DNA from: Mycolicibacterium sp. CR10 | GTDB taxonomy: Bacteria > Actinomycetota > Actinomycetes > Mycobacteriales > Mycobacteriaceae | Reading direction: 5' to 3' | NCBI RefSeq assembly: GCF_005222675.1 | Contig: NZ_STGE01000031.1 | Span: forward strand, 124,001 to 188,000 | DNA length: 64,000 nucleotides | Part shown: positions 56,211 to 64,000 of the stretch, one piece after another | How positions within the stretch are numbered: the first letter of the stretch is position 1 | How the letters are laid out: each line of letters opens with the position of its first letter | Program-made: the position numbers and the translations under genes | Notes under the pieces: model-generated | Database searches by the model: none | Told to the model about the DNA's origin: nothing | What the model saw: the letters and a program-made list of their open reading frames with translations, nothing else

Positions 56211-58229
56211 TCACCCTATGTGCAACGGGTCGATCTGCACACGAACCGGCTCGTGGTCGTGGCGCGCGCTCTGGATTGCGCTGGCCCGGCGCAGCGCGGC
56301 CGCGAGCGCCAGTCCGCCCTCCCGGGGGACCCGAACCAGCATCCTGCTGACCGGGAGGTCAGCCGGAACGCCGGGCGGTCGCCGCGCCCCGATCGGCAGG
56401 TCCACGGGCCCGATCGGGTAGGCGTCCTGCGGGAGCTCAGCGGCGCCCAGTAGCGCAGTCACCGCGGTCGGGGTGCCGTCCAGCGCCGCCATGTGTACCG
56501 CGGGAGGCAGGCCCACTTCATCGCGGGAGTCGAGTTCGGCCTCGGCGTGACCGACCGGATCCCATCGGATGAGCGCCTGAACGGTCGGGAGGGCGGATTC
56601 CGCGACGACCACGACAACGCCGCCGTCGGCGCGGCTGCGGACCAGGGCGGCCGCCGCCATCCACCGCCGCAGCGCGTCCTCGGCGGCGCGGAGGTCCTGC
56701 CGCCCCAGCAGCGCCCAGCCGTCCAGCAACAGCGCCGCGCCGTAACCCCCGTCGGCGACGGGCTCGACGCCCGGCGTCGTCACGACGACAGCGGGAGAGT
56801 GGGGTACGGAGGCCACCACGCCGTCGCCGCCGGAGGTGATCACCGCGGCACCGGGGAACGCCCGACCCAGTTCCTCGGCGGTACGTCGCGCTCCGACGAT
56901 GACGGCGCGCACCGCGTCAGAGCCACACCGGGAGCACCGCAACGCCAACTCTGCGTGGCCACACCATCGACAGACCGCACCGGGCGCATCGCGGCCAGGC
57001 AGCGACAGCGGACCCGTGCAGTGCCTGCACCTCGCGACGGCCCGACACCGGCCGCACGCCAGCGCGGGCACATATCCACGCCTGGGCACCTGCACCAGGA
57101 CCGGCGCCCCCGCGGCGAGCGCGCCGCGCGCCGCATCGAGGGCGACCGACGGGAGGCGCGCGGTGCGCGCAGCCGGATCACGTTCCTGCGCGTAGGCGCT
57201 GTCCTCCAGCGCGACCACGCGCGGTGCCCGTACCCGCAGTGACTGCCGAGGGGCCGTCAGGTCGTGGGCCCAGCCGCTGCGGACCAGCGCCTGCGCTTCG
57301 GCAGTGCGCGCGTAGCCGCCGATCAGCGCCGCGCACCGCAGTTGATGAGCACGCAGCATCGCCACCTCGCGGGCATGCGGGTACGGCGCCCGCGGCTCCG
57401 CCAGCGAATCGTCGCCGTCGTCCCACATGATCACCAGCCCCAGGTCGGCGACCGGCGCGAAAACGGCGCTGCGCGTGCCGATCACCAGCCGCGCGTCACC
57501 GCGCAACACCGACAGCCAGCGCCGGTAACGTTCCGCGGGTCCCAGGCCCGCCGACAGCGCGACCACTCTCGACGTGTCCACGCGTGCGGTGGCCGCGGCA
57601 TGGAGCAGGTCCACATCGCGCTGGTCGGGGACCACGGCGAGCACCCCGCGACCCGAGTTCACGGTGACGGCGGCGGCCTCGGCCAGTCGGTGCGACCACG
57701 ACTCCCCCGGCAACGCCTGCCACACGGCCCGCGCGGCACGGCTGTCCCGCAGCGCCGCGATGAACTGGGTACCGCCGCCGTAGGCCGCCCACGACGCCGT
57801 CTCGGTGAGTTCGGTGTCGCTGCCGGGGCCCGGCACGAACGGCTCACGGTGCGGCGGTGGCTTCTTCTCCACGTTCGCGTGCCGCGGTGGGATGGCCAGA
57901 CGCAACACGTCGGCGCGGGTGCCCGCGTACCTGGCGGCGACCGCATCGACAAGACGGTGCACGTCGTGAGTCAGCACCCGCTCGGCGGAGACCACCTTGT
58001 CGAGCCAACCGAGTTTACCGACATGATCTGTGTCATAACGTCTTTCGAGAACAAACGCGTCGACCAGCCGACCGTGGAAACGGACCCGGACGCGCACCCC
58101 CGGCTGCGCGTCGTCGGATTGGTCTGCGGACACCAGATAGTCGAATTCGCGGTCCAGGTGGGGCACCGTGAGCATCGGCAGCACGCGCGCGACCGGCTCG
58201 TGTTCAGCGGCCTGCCTGGTCGTGGTCAC
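56211..58229 (-). CDS. priA: Primosomal protein N' (PriA), probable helicase-inactive form
   Basis: PriA restarts stalled replication forks. The 672-residue protein keeps the N-terminal 3'-OH-binding domain (ARVLPMLTVPHLDREFDY) and the zinc-binding cysteine cluster (CGRCRAVARCRHCTG; CRWCGHAELALRCSRCG). But the Walker A GxGKT is missing and the DEAH box is replaced by WDDGDD, so ATP-driven unwinding is unlikely. This degeneration is known for actinobacterial PriA. The GTG start overlaps the upstream gene's stop. Confidence 0.92.
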   Translation of the reverse strand: MTTTRQAAEHEPVARVLPMLTVPHLDREFDYLVSADQSDDAQPGVRVRVRFHGRLVDAFVLERRYDTDHVGKLGWLDKVVSAERVLTHDVHRLVDAVAARYAGTRADVLRLAIPPRHANVEKKPPPHREPFVPGPGSDTELTETASWAAYGGGTQFIAALRDSRAARAVWQALPGESWSHRLAEAAAVTVNSGRGVLAVVPDQRDVDLLHAAATARVDTSRVVALSAGLGPAERYRRWLSVLRGDARLVIGTRSAVFAPVADLGLVIMWDDGDDSLAEPRAPYPHAREVAMLRAHQLRCAALIGGYARTAEAQALVRSGWAHDLTAPRQSLRVRAPRVVALEDSAYAQERDPAARTARLPSVALDAARGALAAGAPVLVQVPRRGYVPALACGRCRAVARCRHCTGPLSLPGRDAPGAVCRWCGHAELALRCSRCGSDAVRAVIVGARRTAEELGRAFPGAAVITSGGDGVVASVPHSPAVVVTTPGVEPVADGGYGAALLLDGWALLGRQDLRAAEDALRRWMAAAALVRSRADGGVVVVVAESALPTVQALIRWDPVGHAEAELDSRDEVGLPPAVHMAALDGTPTAVTALLGAAELPQDAYPIGPVDLPIGARRPPGVPADLPVSRMLVRVPREGGLALAAALRRASAIQSARHDHEPVRVQIDPLHIG

Positions 58230-58972
58230 ACCGCAGGTCTAGCAGACGGCCCCGACGAACGGCCGAAGAGCAATCCCGCCGTGATCAACAGCAGCGAAGT
58301 CGCGTACACCCACCAGATCGGGACCGCCAGTGCCTCGGCATCTTCGGGGGCCAGCACAAACTTGCTGATGCCGATCATCGCGTCCGAGACCGCGAAACAG
58401 ACTGCGCCGAGTGCCGTCCATGGTGTCGGTAGGTCGGCCAGCAGCGCAGCACACACCATGGCGCCCAGCACCGCCATGTACGCGGTCACGGGAACCGCCA
58501 TCACCTCCGCGACCAGCCGGGGCCAGAACCACACCAGCAGGGCGATGCAGGCGGCCGCCATCACCGTGACCGCTGCGATGCGTGCGCGCGACGACACGGC
58601 CAGCGGCCACAGTGCCGCCAGGAAGCACAGATGGGCGACCAGGAATGCTGCCAGACCCAGCACGAACGACGGCTCCCACCACGGCATCGCCAACAGGAAG
58701 TCGCCCGCGGCCGAGAACAGCAGCGCGCCGATCAGCCAGCGGCGCTCGCGAACGAACCGATGTGTCAACGCCGCGCCCGCCAGCAGCACCGCGGGCAGTG
58801 CTTTCACGGCGGGTTGCAGACCGAACTGACCGGTCAGCTCGGCTCCGGAGGGCAACCGGGCGGCGGTCAGGATCAAGAAGACGCCGTATCCGGCCGCCAG
58901 AATGGCAGCCGCCACCCACAGCACGCGGCGGCGCGTTCCGCTGGACAGGGATTGTTCTCTGGTCGTCGCCAT
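58226..58972 (-). CDS. Lysoplasmalogenase-like membrane protein (YhhN/TMEM86 family)
   Basis: This 248-residue protein has about eight transmembrane helices and the family's conserved acidic residues in FSAAGDFLLAMP and AVCFAVSDAMIGISKF, with the GLAAFLVAHLCFL helix. Family members hydrolyse lysoplasmalogen in animals; the bacterial substrate is uncertain since mycobacteria are not known for plasmalogens. It overlaps priA by 4 nt and heads the leftward run. Confidence 0.82.
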   Translation of the reverse strand: MATTREQSLSSGTRRRVLWVAAAILAAGYGVFLILTAARLPSGAELTGQFGLQPAVKALPAVLLAGAALTHRFVRERRWLIGALLFSAAGDFLLAMPWWEPSFVLGLAAFLVAHLCFLAALWPLAVSSRARIAAVTVMAAACIALLVWFWPRLVAEVMAVPVTAYMAVLGAMVCAALLADLPTPWTALGAVCFAVSDAMIGISKFVLAPEDAEALAVPIWWVYATSLLLITAGLLFGRSSGPSARPAV

Positions 58973-59047
58973 GCGGAGAACGTACTAAACGAGGGCGGCG
59001 ATCGTAGCCGCGATCTCCGCAGTCCTCCCTGATAGGTTCTCAGACCA

Positions 59048-60325
59048 ATGGCACCACCTCAACGTCGTCGGCAGCCGGACACCATTCGGGCCACGACGCT
59101 CGATGTGCAGCACAGCAATCGGCGGTCAGCGGTGGTGGTGGGCCCCGTGCGACTGCCGCCCCGCGACGAGTTGACCACCCGCATTCTGTCCATGGCCGCC
59201 GTGGGTCCGGAGACCCGGGTGGGGCTGCAACCCTCGTCGAGCGCCACCCGCTGGCGGTACTCGCCGGAGTCCGCCCGTGCCGCCGTGAGCGACACCGTCC
59301 TGCCGGCGGGCGCGGACCCCGTCACCCTGGTGGCGACCCTGCGGCAGCGCCCGGACAGCGGCATCCGGGTGCTGACCGCCGGCGACTACCTCGCCATCGA
59401 CTTCAGCCACGGTCTCGGCGAAATACCGTTGCTCCACACCGTCATCGACGTGTTGTTCGGCAATGTCGATCCCGCGGACCACAGTCGCTGGGGCAGGTAC
59501 CGACGGTCAGTGCCGCCACTGCTCGCCGCTGGGGTCCGCGCCATCGGCCTGGAGCCACACCGATTGCTTCCGCTGTGGCGCCAGCACCGCCGCAACACCA
59601 CCACCCCGGCGCAGACCGATGCCCACAATGGCGGCGACGCGGTGCCCTCCCCCGCGACCCGGGTCGCCCGAATCGCGGCCGCCGAAGTCGCCGAGTTACG
59701 CGCACAACGGGATTGGTCATCTCCGGGCGTCAGCCTGTTCGCCATCTACACCCACGCCCTGTACCGGGCGTTCATCGCCGCCGGATTCGACGTCGACCGC
59801 ACGGTCACCATCCCGTTCGACGTGCGCCGCTTCCTCCCGGGTGGGCACGACACGCTCGCGTCGTTCTCGGCAGGTCTTGATTTCACGCTTGATCCCCGGG
59901 CCGGGCCCGCCCGGCTGCACGATCAGATGACGGAGGCCAACTCGATGGCGCGTCCGGTCGCCAACCTGATCGCCGGCACGCTCACGACCCGGGCGGCGAC
60001 GCGGTCGGGCGAGGTCACCGAGTGGACCGTTTCCGCCCGACCCCGTCTGCGACTGTTGCATTCCAGCATCGGGAGCGTGCCACGGTCGGGCCGGTGGCCG
60101 TTCACCGATCCGAGCGAGGCCCGTGTTCTGGTCGCCAGCGACCCGGCCGGACCCTGCGGAATGACGGTCACAACCTCGACGGTGACGGGTGCGCTGTGGC
60201 TGACGGCCGAATTCCACGGCTCCGTCTTCGACGCCGCGCGGGTCGGCGCGGCGCTCGACTCCGTGGCCGCACAGGCGCGGTCGCTCATCCGGCCTCCTGC
60301 ACCGGAGAAGCGTTCTGCTCGTTGA
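59048..60325 (+). CDS. Acyltransferase-like protein with degenerate HxxxD motif
   Basis: This 425-residue protein has the two-lobed layout of condensation/PapA-type acyltransferases. In place of HHxxxDG it shows DFSHGLGEIPLL (H-x3-E), and a second conserved region FDVRRFLPGGHDTLASFSAG resembles the family's DFG-like bridge area. Such proteins esterify sugars or polyketides in mycobacterial lipids. The Glu in the active-site motif makes activity uncertain. It converges with the large membrane protein gene and overlaps it by 41 nt. Confidence 0.6.
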   Translation: MAPPQRRRQPDTIRATTLDVQHSNRRSAVVVGPVRLPPRDELTTRILSMAAVGPETRVGLQPSSSATRWRYSPESARAAVSDTVLPAGADPVTLVATLRQRPDSGIRVLTAGDYLAIDFSHGLGEIPLLHTVIDVLFGNVDPADHSRWGRYRRSVPPLLAAGVRAIGLEPHRLLPLWRQHRRNTTTPAQTDAHNGGDAVPSPATRVARIAAAEVAELRAQRDWSSPGVSLFAIYTHALYRAFIAAGFDVDRTVTIPFDVRRFLPGGHDTLASFSAGLDFTLDPRAGPARLHDQMTEANSMARPVANLIAGTLTTRAATRSGEVTEWTVSARPRLRLLHSSIGSVPRSGRWPFTDPSEARVLVASDPAGPCGMTVTTSTVTGALWLTAEFHGSVFDAARVGAALDSVAAQARSLIRPPAPEKRSAR

Positions 60326-62483
60326 TGTTCCGGAAGACCACGGTATGACCGTCCTCGTAGAACAACGTCCAGTTCGGGGATTCCCGCAGGGCCTTCTGCA
60401 CGATGTCGATCGCGTCGGGACGATAGTCGCCGTAGTACCGCACCGCCTTGTTCGACTGCTCGCTGAACATCACATAGGCCATGTAGGCGTCGCGGGTCGC
60501 GTTGTCGTTGAGCGTCTTCAGATCAGCCTCGCTGGGGAACTTCGCCTTGAGTTCCGGCAGATTCGGATCCCTGCCGTCCCAGAGGTCATAGCTGATCGGC
60601 TCGTCGAAGTAGGGATTGTGCAGCGTCAACTCGGCGTAGTCGGCATTGAGCCGCGTCGGCATCCCACCCAACCGCATCATCACCAGGCGGGTGCGGAGGT
60701 CGGCGTCCGCGGTGATGGTGTTCATCAGGTCGACCTGTGCCCGGGTCTCGTAGATCATCGGCCACAGGGCGACATAGCCGTGCAGCCCGGCCACAGACAC
60801 ACCGGTCAGCCCCAGCACGGCGACGCCGCGGGTGAGACCCGCCCTCGCCCGGCCGCCGACGCCGTCAACGGCGCCGACGACGGCCGGCGCGATGAGAATG
60901 GCACAGCCGAGCAGTGAGTAGAGGTACACCCTGAAGATCGCCTCGCCGCCGTAGCTCTGCCCCAGCAGCAGCCCGAACGAGCTGAACGCCACGATGGCGA
61001 GCGCGAGAACCGGACGCCTGCGCCGCCATGACCAGACGGCACAGCCGAACGCTGTCAGCACCATTGCGAGCGACAGGGCGCGGACCACCGACGACGTGAA
61101 GTCCTTCGCCGGCAGCCCGGACGTCAGCACGTTACTGGTGGCATTGCTGATCGGACTTCCGCCGGACAGCAGCCCGTAGGGCAACACCGCCTCCAGGTTG
61201 AGCATCAGGTAACCGGCTGCGATCGCCGCCATGGCCAGCGCGATCCACCGGGGCCTCGCGCGTGTGGCGGCGCACAGCAGACACGCGACGGCCACCGCCC
61301 AGAACGGCGTCAACTGGTGGGTCGGCACCGTCGCGGCGAACACCACGATGCTCAGGACGCCGCACGCGGGACTGCGTGAGGACGCCAGCAGCAGCACCAG
61401 CATGCCGAACGTCAACACCAGCGACCATGCCTGAGGCGAAAAGTAATCCTGCCCAACCCAGTTCGTGACCTCGGCGATGAAGGCCGCCGTCACCGCGGTG
61501 CGCCGCGAGCACCCGATGACGCGGGCGGCGCAGTAGACGGTCAGCGCGATCAGGATGTGCATGACCGGAGCGAAGACGTGCGCGACGGTCATCGGGTCGA
61601 TTCCGGTGACGTCGCAGAACCACGCCCAGGTCACGAAGAATGCCGACCACTGGGCGTAGATGTCCGTGCCGTCCGGAGCGATCCGCCCGTTGAGGAGGAT
61701 GTAGTCGACCACCGCGAGATGCTTATAGGTCCAGTCGTAGAGGGGAACGTCGGTGGCCACGACTGTCGTTACCCGGGCGACGGTGATGGCCGTGGCCACC
61801 GCCACGACCGCAGGCAGCACCCGATGGTCGCGAACCGCCACCAACAGCGCACCGCTGCACAGCACGATGCACGCCGCGAGCCACGGGCCGGAGCCTGAGA
61901 ACAACAGCCCGTAGTATCCGGCATCCACTCCCGGCAGACTGGGCAGCGCCGCCAGCCAGACACCCACCGCCAGTCCGCTCAGCAACAACGAGAGATGGCG
62001 ACGAACAACGCTTTTGCGGGGTGCCGCCAGCGGCTTCACCACGGTTCGCCACGACCCACGCGTTCCGCCAGGGGAATCGCGGCCGGTGCGGTAGTACCAG
62101 TAGGCGCTGCTGGCCGCGACCGCCACCACCTGCACCCACAGGATCTGCGCGGGGCTCCAACGGTACGACCACATCGCGGCGATCGCCACGAGCGTGATGA
62201 TCGCCGCCCCCAGCACCGGCACCGTCGACAGCAGTGCCCGGCGCGGGATGCGCACCCATGTCAACACCGCCGCACCCGGCCCGACCGCGATGAACACCAC
62301 CAGGCAGATAGCGCGCAGGGCGGTCGGCACCTCCGCGAGTGCCACGGCACCCGCGACCCCACCGACCGCCGCGAGGTCGGCGAGGCGGAGGCCTCCGACG
62401 GGCACCCGGTAGCGCGAAGGAGCACCGTACGTCCCGTCGGTCGGTGCATCGATGCCGACGATCGGTTCGAGCGTCGCCGTCAT
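60285..62483 (-). CDS. Large polytopic membrane protein, GT-C or polymerase-like
   Basis: This 732-residue protein has about 15-17 hydrophobic segments from residue 35 to about 580, then a soluble C-terminal domain (about 590-725, ADYAELTLHNPYFDEPISYD). This layout resembles GT-C glycosyltransferases or O-antigen-polymerase-like proteins. No confident catalytic motif was seen. It overlaps the GT2 gene start by 4 nt, so both likely act on the same glycan. Confidence 0.6.
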   Translation of the reverse strand: MTATLEPIVGIDAPTDGTYGAPSRYRVPVGGLRLADLAAVGGVAGAVALAEVPTALRAICLVVFIAVGPGAAVLTWVRIPRRALLSTVPVLGAAIITLVAIAAMWSYRWSPAQILWVQVVAVAASSAYWYYRTGRDSPGGTRGSWRTVVKPLAAPRKSVVRRHLSLLLSGLAVGVWLAALPSLPGVDAGYYGLLFSGSGPWLAACIVLCSGALLVAVRDHRVLPAVVAVATAITVARVTTVVATDVPLYDWTYKHLAVVDYILLNGRIAPDGTDIYAQWSAFFVTWAWFCDVTGIDPMTVAHVFAPVMHILIALTVYCAARVIGCSRRTAVTAAFIAEVTNWVGQDYFSPQAWSLVLTFGMLVLLLASSRSPACGVLSIVVFAATVPTHQLTPFWAVAVACLLCAATRARPRWIALAMAAIAAGYLMLNLEAVLPYGLLSGGSPISNATSNVLTSGLPAKDFTSSVVRALSLAMVLTAFGCAVWSWRRRRPVLALAIVAFSSFGLLLGQSYGGEAIFRVYLYSLLGCAILIAPAVVGAVDGVGGRARAGLTRGVAVLGLTGVSVAGLHGYVALWPMIYETRAQVDLMNTITADADLRTRLVMMRLGGMPTRLNADYAELTLHNPYFDEPISYDLWDGRDPNLPELKAKFPSEADLKTLNDNATRDAYMAYVMFSEQSNKAVRYYGDYRPDAIDIVQKALRESPNWTLFYEDGHTVVFRNINEQNASPVQEAG

Positions 62484-63742
62484 CGCCGTGCAGCGATCGT
62501 GCGGGTGCGGTCCCGTCGGCCCCGCCAGAGCGCGTGCGGCCCGCCCAGCACGGCCAGCACCTCGGTACGTCCCACCGATGCCGGAACGTCGTCGCGAAAG
62601 TCACTGGAGGGAGCGATGATCGCGCCGTAATCCACTCCGGCCCGCAGAGAGGGCCGGAGCTGCCGCCGGATCACCGTCGCCGCCAGCCGCCGGTGAGACG
62701 GGTCGAGCCCCACCTTCGTCAGCCACGCACCAAGACCCCGGCCGTAACCGCGCGCCTGAGCGAGCAGCGCGGCGTTGTCGCTGCGGTGCCGGTGCCAGAC
62801 GATCGCGGACGGCTCCGTGGCCAACACGTCACCGGCGGTCAGCACCCGGAAGAACATGTCGAGGTCCTCACCGCCCTGAGCGGCCGTGCCTGCGCCGAGC
62901 GCTTCGTCGAAGCCGCCGAGCTCGAGGACACGGTCCCGCTTCACGGCGAAATTCGCCCCGGTCCCCAAACGACCGACCTGGAACGGAAACAGCGGCTGAT
63001 CCGGCGGCGGCTCGGCCATGCTGAAGAGTCGGGGCTGCAGCGATCCGGCCCACGACACCCGATGGTCGAAGTAACCCTGTGCCGCAGTGCGTAATTCACC
63101 ACTGGGAACCAGTCCCGAGACGCAGGACACGCGTGCGGAGCGGGCGAATCCCCCAGCGATGCCGCGCAACCATCGGCGATCGACGAACACGTCGTCGTCC
63201 GTGAAGGCCACCACGCCGTGGCCGGCGGCACGCAGTCCGGCGTTCCTGGCTCTCGACAGACCGGGAACCGGCTCGACCACCAGGCGCACCCGGCTGTCGG
63301 CGAGCCGCTGCACCACTCGCGCGGTGGCATCGGTGCGCGCAGCGTTGTCGACAACCACCACCTCGAAGGCCGGGTAGTCGAGCAGCAAAATCGATTTCAG
63401 TGCATCGGCGAGCTGATCGGGGCGATCTCTGGTACAGACCACGACCGAGATCTGCGGCAACCCCGAACACCGCTCCGCATCGGCGGTCGGTGTGACCGAC
63501 GGAACCTGCACCCGGACCCGGCCGTCGACGATGGGCGCCTCGACGAAGGCGATGGGCTGCCGGCGCCGTCGCATCAGCACGCGCGCCGTGCGGTATCCGT
63601 CCGCATGGCGGGCGATGAACTCCACGCAGGCCTCGGAGTCCTGGGACCAGTCGTCGACGTCGAGCATCCCGATCCAGCGTGCGTGCCGCCAGGTCGGTGC
63701 GGCCTGCGGCGGCATGGCGGGATCGATCGCGGCAGGCGTCAT
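62480..63742 (-). CDS. Family 2 glycosyltransferase
   Basis: This 420-residue cytoplasmic-facing enzyme has the GT-A fold of family 2: ISVVVCTRDRPDQLADALKS, VVVVDNAARTD, SRARNAGLRAAGHGVVAFTDDDV (the DxD metal site), and the acceptor-domain GGFDEALGAGTAAQGGEDLDMFFR with the catalytic ED. An N-terminal about 100 residues of unknown role precede it. ATG 63742 overlaps the stop of the GH16 gene. Confidence 0.9.
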   Translation of the reverse strand: MTPAAIDPAMPPQAAPTWRHARWIGMLDVDDWSQDSEACVEFIARHADGYRTARVLMRRRRQPIAFVEAPIVDGRVRVQVPSVTPTADAERCSGLPQISVVVCTRDRPDQLADALKSILLLDYPAFEVVVVDNAARTDATARVVQRLADSRVRLVVEPVPGLSRARNAGLRAAGHGVVAFTDDDVFVDRRWLRGIAGGFARSARVSCVSGLVPSGELRTAAQGYFDHRVSWAGSLQPRLFSMAEPPPDQPLFPFQVGRLGTGANFAVKRDRVLELGGFDEALGAGTAAQGGEDLDMFFRVLTAGDVLATEPSAIVWHRHRSDNAALLAQARGYGRGLGAWLTKVGLDPSHRRLAATVIRRQLRPSLRAGVDYGAIIAPSSDFRDDVPASVGRTEVLAVLGGPHALWRGRRDRTRTIAARR

Positions 63743-64000
63743 TGGGCCACCACCCTGACCCAATCCACCAGCATGGTCGACGGATTCGGCGTGGTGGCAT
63801 CCGGAGGTCCCGGCCACGACCCGCCGACCGCGAGGTTCAACAGCAGGAAGAACGACGCATCGAATACCCATTGGCTGTCGACGGCCAGATCTGCCGGTGT
63901 GACGTGCAAGATCGTCAGGCCGTCGATCCCGGTGACGATGCGGCCGGGGGCGCGTTCCACCCAGTAGGTGTGGAATTCCCCGACCAGCGGGAAGGGCGCC
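63739..64000 (-). CDS. GH16-like glycoside hydrolase, C-terminal part (cut by window end)
   Basis: The visible 86 C-terminal residues include EFHTYWVERAPGRI, VFDASFFLLLNLAVGGSWPG and a final MLVDWVRVVAQ, typical of the end of GH16 laminarinase/endo-glucanase domains. The catalytic ExDxxE lies beyond the window. Pairing a GH16 enzyme with a GT2 and a polymerase-like protein suggests trimming of a beta-glucan-type or other envelope polysaccharide. Confidence 0.85.
   Translation of the reverse strand, partial: APFPLVGEFHTYWVERAPGRIVTGIDGLTILHVTPADLAVDSQWVFDASFFLLLNLAVGGSWPGPPDATTPNPSTMLVDWVRVVAQ

Overview
The window is a high-GC actinobacterial chromosome segment, almost certainly a fast-growing Mycobacterium/Mycolicibacterium. 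This rests on gene order: ctaA-qor-ctaB-tkt-tal-zwf-opcA-pgl, then ppc-secG-tpiA-pgk-gap, whiA-cuvA-rapZ-uvrC, ribH-ribBA, ribC, lprG-P55, ribG-rpe-rsmB-fmt-priA. It follows the M. tuberculosis Rv1402-Rv1457 block in inverted orientation, with ppc and lutABC added. Neighbouring genes are mostly joined by 1-4 nt start/stop overlaps, and many convergent pairs overlap at their 3' ends. No tRNA, rRNA or CRISPR array was seen.

Layout. 1-6.3 kb: an ABC permease end, a DAPG-hydrolase-like enzyme divergent from a TetR regulator with a probable operator pair, haem A genes ctaA and ctaB, an ATP-grasp protein, qor and the ribosome-rescue factor arfB. 6.4-12.8 kb: the pentose-phosphate operon. 12.8-18 kb: a small membrane protein, lutCBA, and a coiled-coil protein coupled to a P450. 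18-24.2 kb: ppc, secG and the lower-glycolysis operon gap-pgk-tpiA. 24.4-35 kb: a solute-binding protein without a signal peptide, the uvrC-rapZ-cuvA-whiA operon, gamma-glutamyltransferase, and ribBA-ribH-PH-domain gene. 46-53.8 kb: ribC, lprG-P55, ribG, rpe, rsmB and fmt. 53.8-59 kb: lemA, a DUF2207 protein, priA and a lysoplasmalogenase-like protein. 59-64 kb: an envelope-glycan locus with an acyltransferase-like protein, a large multi-pass membrane protein, a GT2 glycosyltransferase and a GH16 hydrolase cut by the window end.

The striking region is 36076-46076. A roughly 10.0-kb element lies inside the riboflavin synthase gene ribC, bounded by a perfect 20-bp direct repeat (attL 36076-36095, attR 46057-46076). 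It encodes a tyrosine integrase, a primase/helicase-like replication protein, a small terminase subunit, an HK97-type major capsid protein and many small proteins. No large terminase, portal, protease or tail gene was seen. It therefore looks like a capsid-encoding phage satellite of the same general type as the phiRv1/phiRv2 elements of M. tuberculosis. Integration swaps the last residues of RibC for an element-encoded tail and leaves the native ribC 3' end stranded beyond attL. The integrase starts about 10 nt after the new ribC stop, so the host riboflavin transcript probably reads into it. Beside attL, next to a 24-bp perfect palindrome, is a two-gene cassette (a 42-residue protein plus a TIGR02391/Ymh-family protein) that is the best candidate here for an undescribed phage-defence or toxin-antitoxin-like cargo.
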